In this document: positions 54,523 through 62,823 of the stretch, in pieces | Numbering within the stretch: the first letter of the stretch is position 1 | Layout of the letters: the number at the start of each line of letters is the position of its first letter | Notes under the pieces: generated by a model | What the model was told of the DNA's origin: nothing | Database searches by the model: none | The model's input: only the letters and a program-made list of their open reading frames with translations | Translations under genes and position numbers: made by a program | NCBI RefSeq assembly: GCF_000296215.2 | Contig: NZ_CP013949.1 | Span: 1,543,501-1,607,500 of the forward strand | Source of the DNA: Bradyrhizobium sp. CCGE-LA001 | GTDB lineage: Bacteria; Pseudomonadota; Alphaproteobacteria; Rhizobiales; Xanthobacteraceae | Direction: 5' to 3' | DNA: 64,000 bases

Positions 54523-55683
54523 TCACAAAATCGCGTGCGGCAGAAACCGTGAGCGGTTGCCCGTGATCGGGCTCTCGTCCTCGCGGATCGACAGGCCGCA
54601 GGGCGCGTGGTCCACCAGCCAGCTTCCGATCACCGGAAAGAAGCCGGAAAAATTCGGCAGCGGCGCTAAGGCCTGCCGTATGAAACCTTCGGCACCGTAG
54701 GGGCCTTCCTGCTCGTCGAGAGGCGAGCCGCCCGAGACCAGCGTGACATTGGCGCCTTCGCGCGACAGCAGCGGCTTGCGCACATAGGACGTGCCGAGCT
54801 CGGCGGCGCGCGGATCGTCCTCGAAGAAGGCGGGCAGCAGATTGGGATGGTTCGAAAACATCTCCCATAGCAGCGGCAGGATGCCCTTGTTGGACAGTAC
54901 CGCCTTCCACGGCGGCTCGATCCAACGCGTCGATGAGTCCTTGAGCTTGGCGCCGAAGGCGTCGTGGAACATCCACTCCCAGGGATAGAGCTTGAAGGCC
55001 AGCGTGATGTCGCGATCGTCGAGGTCGACGAACCCGCCGCTTTCATCGCGCCAGCCGACGTGTTCGATGTCGAGCAGCCTGGTCGAGAGCCCCGCCTGGC
55101 GTGCGGTGTCTTCGAGATAAGCGAGCGTGCCGGCATCTTCCTCGTTGCCGGTGACGCCGGTGAGATGGATGTGCCGGCCGCCAGCGATCTCCTTCCACGC
55201 TGCGATCAGACGCTCATGGATGGAGTTGAACTGATCCGCGCGCGAGGGGATCATGCGGCGTTCGATCGCCTGTTCGAGCCAGGTCCATTGGAAGACCGCG
55301 GCTTCGAACAGCGAAGTCGGCGTATCCGCATTGTATTCGAGCAGCTTTGCCGGACCTTTGCCGTCGAAGGTCAGGTCGAGCCGGCCGTAGAGGCTGCGGT
55401 CGTCCCGCTTCCAGCTCTCCGCGATCAGGCTCCAGAACGCTTCGGGAATCTTCAGGCGGCGCAGATATCGTTCGTCACCGATCGCGCGGCCGGCAAGCTC
55501 CAGGCACATCGCGTCGATCTCGCCGGTCGGCGTCTCGATGCCGCGCTCGATCTCGTCGAGCGTGAAGCCGTAATAGGCGCGCTCGTCCCAGTAGCGGTCG
55601 CCGTCGATGGTGTGGAAGACGAAGCCGCATTGCGCTGCGGTTTCTCGCCAGTCGTCGCGCTCCAGACAAGTGATGCGCTGCAT
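54523..55683 (-). CDS. Glutathionylspermidine synthase family ATP-grasp protein (YjfC/YgiC-like)
   Basis: 386 residues, the length of E. coli YjfC/YgiC. It has YGRLDLTFDGKGPAKLLEYNADTPTSLFEAAVFQW (substrate and nucleotide region), WRDESGGFVDLDDRDITLAFKLYPWEWMF, SNKGILPLLWEMFSNHPNLLPAFFEDD and the final YVRKPLLSREGANVTL with ATP-grasp lysine and arginine. The amidase half of true glutathionylspermidine synthetase is absent. It is the third gene of a set with a Ser-rich protein and a DUF350 protein, the same order as E. coli yjfL-yjfM-yjfC. It probably ligates an unknown carboxylate and amine. Confidence 0.85.
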   Translation of the reverse strand: MQRITCLERDDWRETAAQCGFVFHTIDGDRYWDERAYYGFTLDEIERGIETPTGEIDAMCLELAGRAIGDERYLRRLKIPEAFWSLIAESWKRDDRSLYGRLDLTFDGKGPAKLLEYNADTPTSLFEAAVFQWTWLEQAIERRMIPSRADQFNSIHERLIAAWKEIAGGRHIHLTGVTGNEEDAGTLAYLEDTARQAGLSTRLLDIEHVGWRDESGGFVDLDDRDITLAFKLYPWEWMFHDAFGAKLKDSSTRWIEPPWKAVLSNKGILPLLWEMFSNHPNLLPAFFEDDPRAAELGTSYVRKPLLSREGANVTLVSGGSPLDEQEGPYGAEGFIRQALAPLPNFSGFFPVIGSWLVDHAPCGLSIREDESPITGNRSRFLPHAIL

Positions 55684-55686
55684 GGA

Positions 55687-56076
55687 TCAGCCGCCGCCCG
55701 AGAAGCCATGGCCGAACGAGCCGAAGCCGCCGCGGCTCACGCTGCTGTGGCCGGAATCGGACGACGTTCCAGACGAGGAATGGCTCGAGGAGTCGCTGCT
55801 GAACAAGCTCGATCGCGACGACCACCGCGAGCTGCTACCGCCCGACGAGCTGCTGCTGCTGCTACTGCTGCACGTCGTGGTCGTCTGCCCCGGCACGGCG
55901 CCGGGCGTGGGCTCGCAATTCTGCCGCGGCATCAAGGTGTAGGCGGTGGTGCCGACCGCGATCGTGCCCATCACGAGCAGCGCGACATGGCCGGAGCGCT
56001 TGGCCTGGGGCCGTGGTGTCGCTGGCACCGATGGCAGGCGCTTGCCGAATTGCTTGCTGGCGGATTTGTCGGCCAT
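55687..56076 (-). CDS. Ser/Gly-rich membrane-anchored protein (YjfM/DUF1190-like)
   Basis: 129 residues. A basic N-terminus (RLPSVPATPRPQAKRSG) and one transmembrane helix (HVALLVMGTIAVGTTAYTLM) are followed by a short Cys-containing region, a run of nine serines, more Ser-rich sequence, and a Gly/Phe tail (RGGFGSFGHGFSGGG). E. coli YjfM/YgiB (DUF1190) share the N-terminal helix and the Gly-rich end. It sits between the DUF350 and ATP-grasp genes with 1- and 3-base gaps, so the three are one operon and may act on a common substrate. Function unknown. Confidence 0.68.
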   Translation of the reverse strand: MADKSASKQFGKRLPSVPATPRPQAKRSGHVALLVMGTIAVGTTAYTLMPRQNCEPTPGAVPGQTTTTCSSSSSSSSSGGSSSRWSSRSSLFSSDSSSHSSSGTSSDSGHSSVSRGGFGSFGHGFSGGG

Positions 56077-56077
56077 G

Positions 56078-56482
56078 TCAGTAGATCATGCTGGCGGCAT
56101 TCAGGAGGCCGGCGGCGAGCGAAGCCAGGCCTAGCCAGATCGCGGGCGCGATCTCGCCGGAGTCGATCCGCTTCGACAAGTTCGGCACCGGCACCTTCAC
56201 GAGGAAGAACACGATGACCTGCACGACCAGTGCGATCGTCGCCCAGATCAGGCAGTCCAGCACGTTGGCCGAATGCGCGATGGCGCTGACCAGCGGCGCC
56301 ACGAAGCCGAGCAGGCTGAGGCCGAGCGCGATCGCCGCGGCCGGCTGATTGTCTCGGATGAGCTGGAACTCGTTATGCGGGGTGATGCGGGTGTAAACGA
56401 ACAGATAGGCCACGATGGCGATCAGCCCGGTGCAGAAATAGACCAGGAAGGCGGGCAGGCCGGCGAGTGATTGCAGGATCAT
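56078..56482 (-). CDS. DUF350 (YjfL) membrane protein
   Basis: About 134 residues from MILQSLAGLPAFLVYF, with GGGGGAA upstream; the frame to 56536 has no ribosome site. Four hydrophobic helices and the family pattern ITPHNEFQLIRDNQPAAAIALGLSLLGFVAPL. Length equals E. coli YjfL. First gene of the DUF350, Ser-rich, ATP-grasp operon. Function unknown. Confidence 0.85.
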   Translation of the reverse strand: MILQSLAGLPAFLVYFCTGLIAIVAYLFVYTRITPHNEFQLIRDNQPAAAIALGLSLLGFVAPLVSAIAHSANVLDCLIWATIALVVQVIVFFLVKVPVPNLSKRIDSGEIAPAIWLGLASLAAGLLNAASMIY

Positions 56483-56612
56483 CGTTCCCCCATCGTGCAG
56501 CGACCATTCGTCGGCGGGGGAAGGGTAGTGGTTCAAACATTAGAGAGGGGTGAAGTCGCGTCGGCGCAATTGCTGGACCCCTTCCAGCAAGCGGGAGAGG
56601 CGAAGACGCCCC

Positions 56613-56644
56613 AAAAAACAAAACCCCGCCATTTGCGGCGGGGT
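56613..56644 (-). terminator. Rho-independent terminator of ctrA
   Basis: On the minus strand ACCCCGCC (56644-56637) and GGCGGGGT (56630-56623) form an 8-base stem with a 6-base loop, followed by TTTTGTTTTTT (56623-56613). It lies about 50 bases after the ctrA stop and before the DUF350 gene. Confidence 0.85.
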
Positions 56645-56693
56645 CCAGGCTGGGAGGAGCGAGCCTGACTGGGCTCGCGACGTAAACCCAGGA

Positions 56694-57395
<702 letters not shown>

Positions 57396-57474
57396 GCCAG
57401 TTCCCCATAGTCGCCGCTCCTGGGCGTCAGGTCGGCCGCATTCGCGGCACTCAACAAAACGCCTTTGAACAACT

Positions 57475-57644
57475 GATTCGGATCCTGACAACAGATGGTT
57501 AACAAACTCTGATTCTGGAACGCAAGTCCCCCCGGTGCAATTTTTGTCGAATCGCCCTAAGGTCTTGCGCGTGAAGCAGCTTTCGTCACCGAGCTCCGTT
57601 CAAGTTCCACTTTAAGAGACGGGCCTAACCGACTCCCGCGACTC
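57475..57644. promoter_or_regulatory. Cluster of GANTC (CcrM) sites upstream of ctrA
   Basis: Five GANTC sites in about 170 bases: 57475-57479, 57511-57515, 57549-57553, 57631-57635 and 57640-57644. CcrM methylates GANTC, and the ctrA P1 promoter of Caulobacter is methylation-sensitive. About one site would be expected by chance in this length. Confidence 0.6.
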
Positions 57645-57709
57645 AGCCTTCTTCTGAAGGGAAGCCACGCTCAGTCTCAAAGACAGTGACGCAATGATTA
57701 ATGATGCGG

Positions 57710-57725
57710 GTAAACACGAAGTTAA
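57710..57725 (-). promoter_or_regulatory. CtrA-box-like site between ctrA and fliI
   Basis: On the minus strand TTAA-N7-TTTAC, one base from the CtrA consensus and identical in form to the site at 48297. It is about 90 bases upstream of fliI. It could serve CtrA autoregulation, fliI control, or both. Confidence 0.5.
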
Positions 57726-57811
57726 GCGCCGTTCAGAAATATGGCGAAACTTAAGGTTTTCACCGGGAAGTCCCGAATGACCCCAACGCGCCCCTTGATG
57801 AAGGCCCACCG

Positions 57812-59137
57812 ATGAAGGCTCTGGCCGAACAGATCGGCGACATCGACGGCATCAACATCTACGGCCGCGTGGTCGGCGTGCGCGGCCTGATGGTCGAGGT
57901 GGCCGGCCCCATTCACGCCATGTCGGTCGGCGCACGCCTGGTGATCGAGACCGGCGCCAACCGCACCATCCCGTGCGAGGTCATTGGCTTCTCCGGCAAC
58001 AACGCTGTCGTGATGCCCTTCGCCGGCCTCGACGGCGTACGCCGTGGCTGCAAGGCGGTGATCGCCAATGCCGCCAATCAAGTGCGGCCGTCGGCCGCCT
58101 GGCTCGGCCGCGTCGTCAACGCGCTGGGCGAACCGATCGACGGCAAGGGCCCCTTGCCGCAAGGTTCCTCGCCGATGCCGTTCCGCAACCAGCCGCCGCC
58201 GGCACATTCGCGCAAGCGCGTCGGCGCGCCGCTCGATCTCGGCGTGCGCGCGATGAACACCTTCCTCACCTGCTGTCGCGGCCAGCGCATGGGCATCTTC
58301 GCGGGCTCCGGCGTCGGCAAGTCGGTGCTGCTGTCGATGCTGGCGCGGAACGTCGATGCCGCGGTCAGCGTCATCGGACTGATCGGCGAACGCGGCCGCG
58401 AGGTGCAGGAATTCCTGCAGGACGATCTCGGCGAGGTGGGTCTTGCGCGCTCCGTCGTCGTGGTCGCGACCTCGGACGAGCCGGCGCTGATGCGCCGCCA
58501 GGCCGCGTATCTCACGCTCGCGGTCGCCGAGTATTTTCGCGACGAGAACCAGGACGTGCTCTGCCTGATGGATTCGGTGACGCGCTTTGCCATGGCCCAG
58601 CGTGAAATCGGCCTGTCCGCCGGCGAGCCGCCGACGGCCAAGGGCTACACGCCGACCGTGTTCACCGAGCTGCCGAAGCTTCTGGAGCGCGCCGGACCGG
58701 GCCTCGGCGAGGGCGCCATCACCGCGATCTTCACCGTGCTTGTCGACGGCGACGACCATAACGAGCCGATTGCGGACGCCGTGCGCGGCATCCTCGACGG
58801 CCACATCGTGATGCAGCGCTCGATCGCCGAGCGCGGCCGCTACCCCGCCATCAACATCCTCAAATCCGTCTCACGCACCATGCCGAAATCGGCCGATCCG
58901 CAGTTCTGGCCGACCATCCAGAAGGCGCGCGCGGTGATGGCGACCTATGCCGACATGGAGGAATTGATCCGGCTCGGCGCCTATCGGGCCGGCTCCAGCC
59001 CCGAGGTCGACGAGGCGATCCGCCTGCACGAGCCGCTGGAAGCCTTCCTGCGCCAACGCAAGGACGAAAATGCATCACTGGCGGACGGCTACCGCCAGTT
59101 GGCGCAAATCCTCGGGAATTTGGAAACGGAACGCTAA
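57812..59137 (+). CDS. fliI: Flagellum-specific ATPase FliI
   Basis: 441 residues. Walker A at 165-171 (GSGVGKS), then GLIGERGREVQEFL, Walker B-like DVLCLMDSVTRFAMAQREI, and GEPPTAKGYTPTVF. These are the marks of the type III export ATPases. N-terminal MKALAEQIGDIDGINIYGRVVGVRGLMVEV lacks the longer tail of some FliI. It drives flagellar protein export with FliH and FliJ; fliJ follows 121 bases downstream. Divergent from ctrA, consistent with cell-cycle-controlled flagellar synthesis. Confidence 0.94.
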   Translation: MKALAEQIGDIDGINIYGRVVGVRGLMVEVAGPIHAMSVGARLVIETGANRTIPCEVIGFSGNNAVVMPFAGLDGVRRGCKAVIANAANQVRPSAAWLGRVVNALGEPIDGKGPLPQGSSPMPFRNQPPPAHSRKRVGAPLDLGVRAMNTFLTCCRGQRMGIFAGSGVGKSVLLSMLARNVDAAVSVIGLIGERGREVQEFLQDDLGEVGLARSVVVVATSDEPALMRRQAAYLTLAVAEYFRDENQDVLCLMDSVTRFAMAQREIGLSAGEPPTAKGYTPTVFTELPKLLERAGPGLGEGAITAIFTVLVDGDDHNEPIADAVRGILDGHIVMQRSIAERGRYPAINILKSVSRTMPKSADPQFWPTIQKARAVMATYADMEELIRLGAYRAGSSPEVDEAIRLHEPLEAFLRQRKDENASLADGYRQLAQILGNLETER

Positions 59138-59258
59138 CTTTGTCCGGTCATCATCCGATCCCACAGAGTAGCAGAGCCGGTCTTGGCCCTATCAGGGCCT
59201 GTGGGGAGACCGGTGCCGTCCCACGTGCAGCGAGGGGACTTCTGGGGAGTACGAGTCG

Positions 59259-59678
59259 ATGAAGTCACGAGATACCCTCATCCGCCTGAAGAAGTTTCAG
59301 GTCGACGAGAAGCGCCGCCGGGTCACCCAGATCGAGACTATGATCGCCGACTTCCAGCGGATGTCGGTGGACCTCGAACGTGAGATCCAGACCGAGCAGG
59401 ACCGCGCCGGGATCAACGATCCCTCGCACTTCGCTTATCCGACCTATGCCAAGGCCGCGATCCAGCGCCGCGAGAACCTGACCCGCTCGGCCGACGAGCT
59501 CAAGGGCCAGCTCGATGAAGCCAAGGCCGCGCTGGCCGAGGCCTTCGAGGAGCTGAAGAAGGTCGAGCTGCTCGACGAGCGCGACCAGGCCCGTGAGCGC
59601 GCCGAAGAGAACGCCCGCGAGCAGGCTGACCTCGACAGCATCGGCCTGATGCGCGCCCGCATCGGCGCGGTCGCCTGA
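59259..59678 (+). CDS. fliJ: Flagellar export chaperone FliJ
   Basis: 139 residues from MKSRDTLIRLKKFQVDEKRR, entirely helical coiled coil (RRVTQIETMIADFQRM, RSADELKGQLDEAKAALAEAF) as expected for FliJ, the gamma-like stalk of the FliI ring. GGGAG lies upstream of the ATG. Sequence is low in specific motifs, but its place after fliI and its length support the call. A strong terminator follows. Confidence 0.88.
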   Translation: MKSRDTLIRLKKFQVDEKRRRVTQIETMIADFQRMSVDLEREIQTEQDRAGINDPSHFAYPTYAKAAIQRRENLTRSADELKGQLDEAKAALAEAFEELKKVELLDERDQARERAEENAREQADLDSIGLMRARIGAVA

Positions 59679-59712
59679 CGGCGACAGTCAGCCGGATCAC
59701 CGATAAATCCGC

Positions 59713-59741
59713 AAAACCCGGACCCGCAAGGTCCGGGTTTT
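59713..59741 (+). terminator. Rho-independent terminator of fliI-fliJ
   Basis: AAAACCCGGACC (59713-59724) pairs perfectly with GGTCCGGGTTTT (59730-59741) around CGCAA, with the T-run in the arm. It lies 35 bases after the fliJ stop. Confidence 0.92.
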
Positions 59742-59859
59742 CGTATGTGCTGTCCACAGTGTGGCGCGGCGCCCCTTGGTGGTCGGCTTCGTCGCGCGCT
59801 ATGGTGGTGCAGTGCCAGGGCTTGCGCGGAACGCGACGGCCCGCGTGTCGGGGGGCTGA

Positions 59860-60405
59860 ATGCTGACGCCAGCAGAGCTGGTCGGGCTGATTGAGGCGGT
59901 GGCGAAGGGCGATCAGGCCGCGTTCGAGCGCCTCTACGTCGCCACGCGCGCGAAACTTTATGGCGTCGTGCTCCGTATCTTGCGCCGGCAGGATCTTTCG
60001 GAGGAGGTCATCCAGGAGACCTACGTCAAGATCTGGAACAGTGCCGGTCAGTTCAATCCGGCGCTGTCCTCGCCGATCACGTGGATGGCCTCGATTGCGC
60101 GCAACCGTGCCATCGACGTCGTGCGCAAGAAGTCGGAAGTTTCCATCGAGGAAGAGCCTCAGGCGATGGAGGTGGCTGCCGACAGTCCCGATCCGCTGGC
60201 GCGGCGGGAGATGACGGAGGAGTTGAAGCGGCTCCTGGAATGTATCGGCCGGCTCGAGCCGGACCGCCAAAGGCTCGTGCTGCTCGCCTATTACAACGGC
60301 TGGAGCCGCGAGCAATTGGCGGAGAAGTTCGCCACGCCCGTCAACACGGTGAAGACGTGGCTCCGGCGCAGCATGCTGGATATCCGGGAATGTCTCGGAC
60401 TGTGA
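59860..60405 (+). CDS. ECF-type RNA polymerase sigma factor (SigK-like)
   Basis: 181 residues. Region 2 is seen as FERLYVATRAKLYGVVLRILRRQDLSEEVIQETYVKIWNSAGQF and SPITWMASIARNRAIDVVRK, and region 4 as RLEPDRQRLVLLAYYNGWSREQLAEKFATPVNTVKTWLRRSMLDIRE. Domain order and length are those of ECF sigma factors with an RskA-type anti-sigma partner, which follows immediately. Target promoters unknown. Confidence 0.9.
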   Translation: MLTPAELVGLIEAVAKGDQAAFERLYVATRAKLYGVVLRILRRQDLSEEVIQETYVKIWNSAGQFNPALSSPITWMASIARNRAIDVVRKKSEVSIEEEPQAMEVAADSPDPLARREMTEELKRLLECIGRLEPDRQRLVLLAYYNGWSREQLAEKFATPVNTVKTWLRRSMLDIRECLGL

Positions 60406-60442
60406 TGGCTTGGATGACGAGGATGGTTCTGGACTGCAATTG

Positions 60443-61516
60443 ATGGCCCACACGGAGGACCATATCGCGCTCGCCGCGGAATATGCGCTCGGCACCCTCG
60501 ATGCCGACGAGCGCGCGCAGGTCGAGACCATGATGGCGGTGGATCCGGCGTTCGCCGAGATGGTGCAGGCCTGGGCCTTCCGGCTCGGCGTCCTCAACCA
60601 GATGGTGGGCTCGGTCGAGCCGCGTCCGATCGTGTGGGAGAATATCAGGTCGGAGATCGCGCGCACCGCGCTTGCCCAAGAGCCGCCTGCGCCTGCCGAA
60701 GCTTCGCCGCCACCACTTCTGCCCACCCCAGAATTGCCAACGCCGGAAACCGCCTCGTCGGACTCTCCGGCCGAGGCGGTACCGTCCCCTGAGCCGCCGC
60801 ATGGCGAAGCGGAGCAGCCGGACACGCCGCGTCCCGCACCCGATGTCATCCCGGACATCGCGCCGCAATTCATCCCGCAGGTCCATGCGCCCGACCTCAA
60901 CATCGTCCGCGCGCCCGAGGCGCCGGTCACCGGCGACGGCAATGTGATCCGCCTCGAGGGGCGCGTGAAGCGCTGGCGCAGCATTGCATCCGCCGTCGGC
61001 GCGCTCGCGGCCGCGCTGCTCGTGACGCTGTCGCTGCAGATCTTCCTGCCTGATGCGCTGCCGGGCGCCTTGCGTCCTGCGCCCCGCATCCAGACGGTGG
61101 AGGTGAAGACGCCTGCCGCGCCGCTCACCGCCTCTGCGCAATATGTCGCCCTGCTCCAGGGCCAGGCGGGCGGCCCCGCCTTCATCCTCACCATCGACGG
61201 CGCGACGCGAAATTTCACGGTGCGCAAGGTTGGCGCCACCCCGGAGCCCGGCAAGAGCTTCGAGCTCTGGCTGATCTCCGACAAGCTGCCGCGGCCGCGC
61301 TCGCTCGGCGTGATCGGTGCGAGCGATTTCACCGCGCGTCCGTTGCTCGCGTCCTACGATTCCGACGTCGTCAACGGCGCGACCTACGCCGTCACCGTCG
61401 AGCAGGCCGGCGGTTCACCCAATGGCGAGCCGACCTCCGCCCCGGTGTTCTCCGGCAAGCTGATCGAGACGGTGCCGCCGGCGCAAGCGCAGCAACAGCC
61501 GCCCGCCAGGAAGTAA
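60443..61516 (+). CDS. RskA-family membrane anti-sigma factor
   Basis: About 357 residues from MAHTEDHIALAAEYALGTLDADERAQ, the anti-sigma binding region of this family. A long Pro/Glu-rich linker (about 75-155) is followed by one transmembrane helix (about 180-203, SIASAVGALAAALLVTLSLQIFL) and a periplasmic RskA domain (AQYVALLQGQAGGPAFILTIDGATRNFTVRKV, SFELWLISDKLPRPRSLGVIG). It holds the preceding sigma factor inactive until an envelope signal triggers release. The linker is longer than in mycobacterial RskA. Start is 38 bases after the sigma stop. Confidence 0.9.
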   Translation: MAHTEDHIALAAEYALGTLDADERAQVETMMAVDPAFAEMVQAWAFRLGVLNQMVGSVEPRPIVWENIRSEIARTALAQEPPAPAEASPPPLLPTPELPTPETASSDSPAEAVPSPEPPHGEAEQPDTPRPAPDVIPDIAPQFIPQVHAPDLNIVRAPEAPVTGDGNVIRLEGRVKRWRSIASAVGALAAALLVTLSLQIFLPDALPGALRPAPRIQTVEVKTPAAPLTASAQYVALLQGQAGGPAFILTIDGATRNFTVRKVGATPEPGKSFELWLISDKLPRPRSLGVIGASDFTARPLLASYDSDVVNGATYAVTVEQAGGSPNGEPTSAPVFSGKLIETVPPAQAQQQPPARK

Positions 61517-61520
61517 TTCC

Positions 61521-61590
61521 GTAGCCTGGATGAGCGAAGCGATATCCGGGACCAGCAGCCCCGCATGTCGCTTCGCTCATGCGGGCTGCC
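61521..61590. repeat. Palindromic repeat, family C, copy 2
   Basis: GTAGCCTGGATGAGCGAAGC and GATATCCGGG on the left with GCTTCGCTCATGCGGGCTGC on the right match the copy at 10811-10889 with several changes. It lies just after the anti-sigma stop. The rest of the gap to 61747 shows nothing recognisable. Confidence 0.8.
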
Positions 61591-61747
61591 AGACGCTTCT
61601 GTCGCCAGGGTCCATTCCGCCGTCGCATCCCGACAAGTCCCGCCGAATCCGCTCGCGATTTGAACCTCCCTGCAGTCCGCGGCGTCAAATCCCCGGAATT
61701 TGCAGTCGGCGCCGCCGATCGCGGAGCTGGAGAGGGCTAGAAATCAG

Positions 61748-62707
61748 ATGGATGCAGCGAAAGCGCCCGGCATCTTCATTCACCAGTATGCGGGACTGCC
61801 GCACGGCCCGGCCTTCGAGCAATGGCGCGAGCGGGCGTTCGGCTCCTGCGGCCTCGATATCGGGCCGAGCCAGGGCGACAGCATCGATTGCCGGCTCCAG
61901 GTCAGCATCGTCGACAACATCGCGCTCGCGATTCCCGAAGGCGCCTCCGCGCAATATTCGCGCAGGCAGAGCCACCTTGCCGACGGCAGCGACGATCTCG
62001 TGCTGATTGCTGCCCATGCGGGCCGCATCCGCGTCGGGCAGAACGGCCATACCGTGGATCTCGAGCCGGCGCAGATGGTGCTCGTCGACATGAGCATCAC
62101 CGGCACCGTCGGCCACACCGACCAGAACCGCTTCACCAGCATTCGCATGCCGCGCCGCGCGCTGCTCGACATCAATCCGCGCGCCGAGGAGAAGCTGTCG
62201 CAAGTGCTCTCCGACGGTGCGGTGGCGGAGACCATCTTCCGCTACCATGCGCTCGCCGCCAGTCAGGGGCCGCATCTCGATGCCGTCGGCCAGCGTCTGA
62301 CCGCGCAGCACATGGTCGATCTCGTCGGCCTCCTGCTCGGCACCGACGCCGAGCATGCCAGCCTGGCGCGCGGACGCGGGCATGCGGCGGCGCGTCTCGA
62401 TCTCATGCGCGCCGACGTGATGGCCGCACTCGGCCGCAACGATCTCTGCCTGTCCGAGATCGCGGCGCGTTCGGGCCTCAGCCCGCGGCAGGCGCAGCGC
62501 CTGTTCGAGCAGGCCGGCACCACCTTCACCGAATTCGTGCTGGAGCAGCGCCTGCTCCAGGCGCGCAAGCTGCTGTCCGATCCCCGTGCCCGATCGCGCA
62601 AGATCAGCGACATCGCGCATTCCTCGGGTTTCGCCGATCTGTCCTATTTCAACCGGGCCTTCCGCAAGCGCTTCGGTGCAACGCCCTCGGAGCTGCGCGG
62701 GGCGTAA
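61748..62707 (+). CDS. AraC family transcriptional regulator
   Basis: About 319 residues from MDAAKAPGIFIHQYAGLPHG. An AraC_binding_2-like N-terminal domain is followed by the C-terminal double helix-turn-helix: DLCLSEIAARSGLSPRQAQRLFEQAGTTFTEFVLEQRLLQARKLL and KISDIAHSSGFADLSYFNRAFRKRFGATPSELR, the AraC/XylS signature. The NADH-dehydrogenase-like gene follows after 116 bases and may be a target. Ligand unknown. Confidence 0.92.
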   Translation: MDAAKAPGIFIHQYAGLPHGPAFEQWRERAFGSCGLDIGPSQGDSIDCRLQVSIVDNIALAIPEGASAQYSRRQSHLADGSDDLVLIAAHAGRIRVGQNGHTVDLEPAQMVLVDMSITGTVGHTDQNRFTSIRMPRRALLDINPRAEEKLSQVLSDGAVAETIFRYHALAASQGPHLDAVGQRLTAQHMVDLVGLLLGTDAEHASLARGRGHAAARLDLMRADVMAALGRNDLCLSEIAARSGLSPRQAQRLFEQAGTTFTEFVLEQRLLQARKLLSDPRARSRKISDIAHSSGFADLSYFNRAFRKRFGATPSELRGA

Positions 62708-62823
62708 GTCGCGAACTTGTGCAGCGGCGCGGTATTGCGGCATTTGGTCGGTGCGGGTCGTTGAGCTATAGTCGCCCGCGCGGGCAGACCGCTGAATGGC
62801 TTTGGAAAGTGTAGTAGGCGGAC

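Noticed and set aside
59500..61332. Minus-strand open frame of 610 codons opposite fliJ, the sigma factor and the anti-sigma gene
   Set aside because: Composition is Ser/Arg/Ala-rich without motif, and it covers three recognised genes on the other strand.
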